Assembly (NCBI GenBank): GCA_003612285.1
Contig: RAYE01000018.1
Location: 23,493 to 87,492 of the forward strand
DNA length: 64,000 nucleotides
Direction of reading: 5' to 3'
DNA from: a bacterium D16-51
Lineage (GTDB): Bacteria > Bacillota > Clostridia > Lachnospirales > Lachnospiraceae
The position numbers and the translations under genes are program-made. The notes beneath the pieces were generated by a model. It did no database searches. It saw only the letters and a list, made by a program, of their open reading frames with translations, and was not told the DNA's origin. This document shows, in pieces, positions 61,084-64,000 of this stretch. Each line of letters begins with the position of its first letter. Position 1 is the stretch's first letter.

Positions 61084-63813
61084 TTAAACACACCCCAGAA
61101 TTTTAAGCTTATCAATCTGTTCTGCTGTCAGCTTCCCTTCCTTTTTCTTCCTCTTCTGCCGGTATACCCAGCTTCCCAGATGGTAACCATCTGGCATAAT
61201 ATAATCCTTTGTAATCTTTTGTTCTTTATTTTGGGCAAGATACTCTCCCAAAGCCCTGCATCCTTTTTCAAAAGCCCGCTCTGCCGGGGAATCCCATGCC
61301 ATGCCGATGGCATCCAGGCGTTCTTTCTTCCACTCTTCCAGAGTTCCTGCCCTGTACCGCATCCTCTGCATGTAAATCCACTTTCCCAGCCAGATTCCCC
61401 CATCCGAAACATACTGCTGGGAAATCTCCAGATTACCGTATTTCCTGTAATACGCTTCTGAAAGGCTGTAGCGGTATTCCCAGGAATCCTCTTTCTCCCA
61501 GACCATACCAATGGCATCCAGACGCCGGATTCTTTCCTCTGTAAGCGTATATCCTGTAAAATCTGTTTTATTTCTGGACAGCCTGATTTCATTCAGCCAT
61601 TTCCCCAGATTTTCTCCCCGGTAGATATAGGTAGAAGGCATTTCCAGATTACCGTTTTCTATGTAATATTCTTCTGCCAGCTGATACTTCCTTTCCCAGC
61701 CGCTTTCAAATTTCCCTTCCCAGCATATTCCAAGCGCTTCCAGCCTCTGAACCTGTTCTGCATCCAGACAGCATGTTTTATTCCCTTTGCCTGAATAACT
61801 GTTTTTCTGGTTATTCAGCCACGCCCCAAGCTTCTTCCCATCCTCTGTCACATAGCGGCATGGAATCTCCAGATTTCCATATTGCCTTTTATATTCTTCT
61901 GCTGCTTTATAATGCTCCTTCCAGCGGTAACGGCTGATATCCCAAATCATACCTGCCTTACAAAGCTTTCTGGTTTCCTCTTCTCCCAAAGCGCCTTTTT
62001 TATATTTTAAACGCATATTGCTGAGCCATTTCCCAAGCGGAAACCCATCTTCTGTTTCATAATGAGAACCGGTGTCCCCATGCCCATACTGTCTTACAAA
62101 AGCCGTAAATGCTGCAAGCCCTTTTTCAAACTGCTCTGCCTTCTTATCCTTCCAGCGCATGCCGATGGCATCCAGCCTTTTTATCTGGCTTTCACTTAAA
62201 CTTCCGGCAGACATTCCTGCACGTACCCTTCTCTGTGTCAGAACCCACGAGCCAAGGCTTAAACCGTTTTCTGTGACATAACGCTTTTTCACTTCAAGAT
62301 GGCCCTGCTTTTTATAGAAAGCTTCCGCCTCACAATAATAGGCGTCCCATGAAGAGGAAAGATTCCGGCAGATGGCTTTAAAAAGCTTCCTGCAGTCTAA
62401 CATCTCATCAATTACCTGAAAGGAATTCTGATACTCCGCTTTCTCTCCCCCTGTACAGTGCAAAAATGCAAGCGCCTGCTCAAACTCATCCTGCAGGGAA
62501 TCAATAGAAGAAAGGCTTTCAAAATTGTTGACAATATCAAAAATAACCGGCTTCCCTTTCTTTTCCCTGCCCGCCGCAATGCTACGTCCAATCTGTTGCA
62601 GATAAACTGTTGGCGAAACTGTCGGGCGCAGTAAAATCACCCCATCCACACTTTCCACATGCACACCCTCATTGAGCATATCAATACAGAATAAAAGTTT
62701 CAGATGGCTGCTTTCATCTTTTTGGAACGATTCAAACTGCTTTTCTGCACCAGAATCGTTATAGGAAACCCTGTAAATATGTGGCTTTTCATCCACAAGG
62801 CGAAACCATTCCTTTGCATGGGAAACCATTTCCTCCATATGGCTTTTCCCTGAACAGAAAACAATATATTTCCCCTCCCTGTTCTTCATATGCCTTGCAA
62901 AAACTTTTTCCAGCCCATCCGCCTGTTCCAAACTCCTCCGCAGCTTTTCCAGCAATTCTTCATTCTGCTTTCTTAATGAAAAATCCCTGCCGTTTTTCAC
63001 ACGCATCTCCAGCCGTTCCAGCTCCTTTTTGTAAGAATACATAGAAACCACATAAAGAGGCGCTGGCAGGATTTTTTCTGCCACGGCTTCCCCAAGCGTC
63101 ATTTTAGAGGCAACACATCCTTCAAAAAGCTCTTCTGCCATATCCCTCTGCCCATCCAAATAGCGAACATTTGTAGCAGAAAGCCCCAAAACTTTTGCTT
63201 CCGGATATTCTAAAAGAAGCCTCTGTACGCCTTTTCCCCACTCCGAAGCGCCGCAGCGGTGAAATTCATCCAAAATAATATAGTCTAACTTTTTTTCTGA
63301 AATAGAATCTGCGCAGAGCATCAGCTTGGAATACGTCATGAACTCAAGATTTCCCATAGCCTGTTTTAATAACTTATCTTTTTCCAGTTCTGTACCTTTT
63401 TTCTTATTTTCTTTTGCAGAATCTTCTGCCAGCGGTTTTCCCTTCTGGTTTTCTTTTACAAAACCTCTGAGCAGCAGGCTCTTTTTCAGATTTTCCACCT
63501 GTGTCCTGAAAATATATTCACTTGGAGACAGCCACAGAACCGCTGCTTTCGGGTTGTCAAGCACAAGCCGGAACGCAATAAAAGATTTCCCAGTCCCAGT
63601 AGGGTGGATAACCGCAGCCTTCCCTTCCTTCCTTAAAAAATGGCAGGCTGCATTATAGGCACGCTGATTATGCGGGAACAACTCCAACGATATACCCGGC
63701 ACATTTCCACCAGAAATATCCTTATATGTTTCCGCATAAAACGGCATCGGCAAAAGCCCGTCCTGCACAATATTCCCACTCGCCAATCTGACCACCAGCT
63801 TTCTTTCTGTCAA
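61084..63813 (-). CDS. SF2 (DEAD/DEAH-type) helicase with six helicase-associated (HA) repeats
   Basis: 909 residues from a TTG at 63813; a stop lies six codons upstream, and no strong ribosome binding site is seen, so the start is uncertain. Walker A PTGTGKS (71-77), motif II DEFH (182-185), LGLSATN, and motif VI QQIGRSI. From about residue 490 six HA repeats follow, each with YVTEDGKKLGAWL-like centre and a terminal LDAIGM-W. HA repeats are predicted nucleic-acid binders. Function is unknown; remodelling of DNA or RNA, possibly in defence, is speculative. Confidence 0.85.
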   Translation of the reverse strand: MTERKLVVRLASGNIVQDGLLPMPFYAETYKDISGGNVPGISLELFPHNQRAYNAACHFLRKEGKAAVIHPTGTGKSFIAFRLVLDNPKAAVLWLSPSEYIFRTQVENLKKSLLLRGFVKENQKGKPLAEDSAKENKKKGTELEKDKLLKQAMGNLEFMTYSKLMLCADSISEKKLDYIILDEFHRCGASEWGKGVQRLLLEYPEAKVLGLSATNVRYLDGQRDMAEELFEGCVASKMTLGEAVAEKILPAPLYVVSMYSYKKELERLEMRVKNGRDFSLRKQNEELLEKLRRSLEQADGLEKVFARHMKNREGKYIVFCSGKSHMEEMVSHAKEWFRLVDEKPHIYRVSYNDSGAEKQFESFQKDESSHLKLLFCIDMLNEGVHVESVDGVILLRPTVSPTVYLQQIGRSIAAGREKKGKPVIFDIVNNFESLSSIDSLQDEFEQALAFLHCTGGEKAEYQNSFQVIDEMLDCRKLFKAICRNLSSSWDAYYCEAEAFYKKQGHLEVKKRYVTENGLSLGSWVLTQRRVRAGMSAGSLSESQIKRLDAIGMRWKDKKAEQFEKGLAAFTAFVRQYGHGDTGSHYETEDGFPLGKWLSNMRLKYKKGALGEEETRKLCKAGMIWDISRYRWKEHYKAAEEYKRQYGNLEIPCRYVTEDGKKLGAWLNNQKNSYSGKGNKTCCLDAEQVQRLEALGICWEGKFESGWERKYQLAEEYYIENGNLEMPSTYIYRGENLGKWLNEIRLSRNKTDFTGYTLTEERIRRLDAIGMVWEKEDSWEYRYSLSEAYYRKYGNLEISQQYVSDGGIWLGKWIYMQRMRYRAGTLEEWKKERLDAIGMAWDSPAERAFEKGCRALGEYLAQNKEQKITKDYIMPDGYHLGSWVYRQKRKKKEGKLTAEQIDKLKILGCV

Positions 63814-63933
63814 AAACTGCGGAAAATACTATAGGCAGTTCTCCCCTGCCTGCATTTTTCCACAAAGAACTCTTAAAGATGGAGCTGTATTCCGGCTGTG
63901 CATGCCAACACAGCCAGCTGCATTGCCCCATAC

Positions 63934-63976
63934 AACATAATGATTATTATGTTATCCAAATACATAAGCATTGTAA
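63934..63976 (-). promoter_or_regulatory. Candidate promoter and palindromic operator of the helicase gene
   Basis: On the minus strand TTACAA (63976-63971), 16-base spacer, TAACAT (63954-63949). The palindrome AACATAAT-GATT-ATTATGTT (63934-63953) overlaps the -10. A further hairpin GGCTGTG/CACAGCC lies at 63894-63915 in the leader. No gene is seen from 63814 to 64000. Confidence 0.45.
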
Positions 63977-64000
63977 CACGGAATCTTCTGCATTTCAAGG

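Noticed and set aside
63722..63931. Frameshifted N-terminal extension of the helicase in another frame
   Set aside because: The frame shows no helicase similarity and overlaps hairpins and the candidate promoter region; the helicase motifs are complete without it.

Overview
The window looks like a chromosomal segment of a low-GC Gram-positive anaerobe of the Clostridia, most likely family Lachnospiraceae. Pointers are the chain radC-mreBCD-mrdA-minCDE-rodA-mgsA, the HlyD-like/yggS/sepF/yggT/ylmH/divIVA/lspA cluster, a flavin reductase-rubredoxin fusion, and AAGGAGG-type ribosome binding sites. No rRNA, tRNA, CRISPR array or intact transposase was seen.

Layout. 1-2.7 kb: the end of miaA, a methionine gamma-lyase-like PLP enzyme and radC. 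2.8-11.2 kb: a shape and division operon (mreB, mreC, mreD, PBP2, minC, minD, minE, rodA), followed by mgsA and a lipoprotein D,D-carboxypeptidase. 13.2-20.1 kb: a second division-associated operon from an HlyD-like membrane protein to an RluA-type pseudouridine synthase. 20.2-25.9 kb: a repeat-rich region with a tyrosine recombinase, a BlaI-type repressor, a secreted amidase, a LysM protein behind three LexA-like boxes, and a zinc-ribbon/HTH protein. 26-33.7 kb: mostly minus-strand single genes (flavin reductase-rubredoxin, DUF45 protease, GH29 fucosidase, tandem PII-like protein plus DUF1538 membrane protein, SEC-C protein, SSB-like protein). 34-37.3 kb: typA and a MATE transporter. 37.2-40.7 kb: an ECF-like sigma factor, a membrane protein and an ABC exporter. 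40.9-41.5 kb: a coiled-coil protein made of 15-residue repeats. 41.7-60.8 kb: a 16-gene minus-strand surface polysaccharide operon. 61-63.8 kb: a large SF2 helicase with six helicase-associated repeats.

How the genes work together. The first 20 kb is largely cell-envelope growth: elongation (Mre/PBP2/RodA), division site choice (MinCDE and DivIVA together), Z-ring anchoring (SepF) and lipoprotein processing (LspA). The polysaccharide locus has an initiating sugar transferase, several glycosyltransferases, an EpsG-type polymerase and a flippase. It also has one candidate for each of the five steps from UDP-GlcNAc to UDP-2,3-diacetamido-2,3-dideoxy-mannuronic acid (WbpA, B, E, D, I-like). Two asparagine-synthase-like amidotransferases suggest amidation of a uronic acid. 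The middle of this locus (about 44-54 kb) is visibly more A+T-rich than its flanks, which suggests transfer. It holds two poly-G tracts inside genes, candidates for phase variation.

The least explained parts are non-coding: three ~165-170 bp CTAGTACAGC-ended elements, a 540 bp imperfect palindrome, a 164 bp multi-hairpin element with 8 bp flanking direct repeats, and a 133 bp three-hairpin element. Further candidates are a Shine-Dalgarno-sequestering hairpin before radC, a 28 bp near-perfect palindrome over the zinc-ribbon gene promoter, and three tandem hairpins before the rubredoxin fusion gene.
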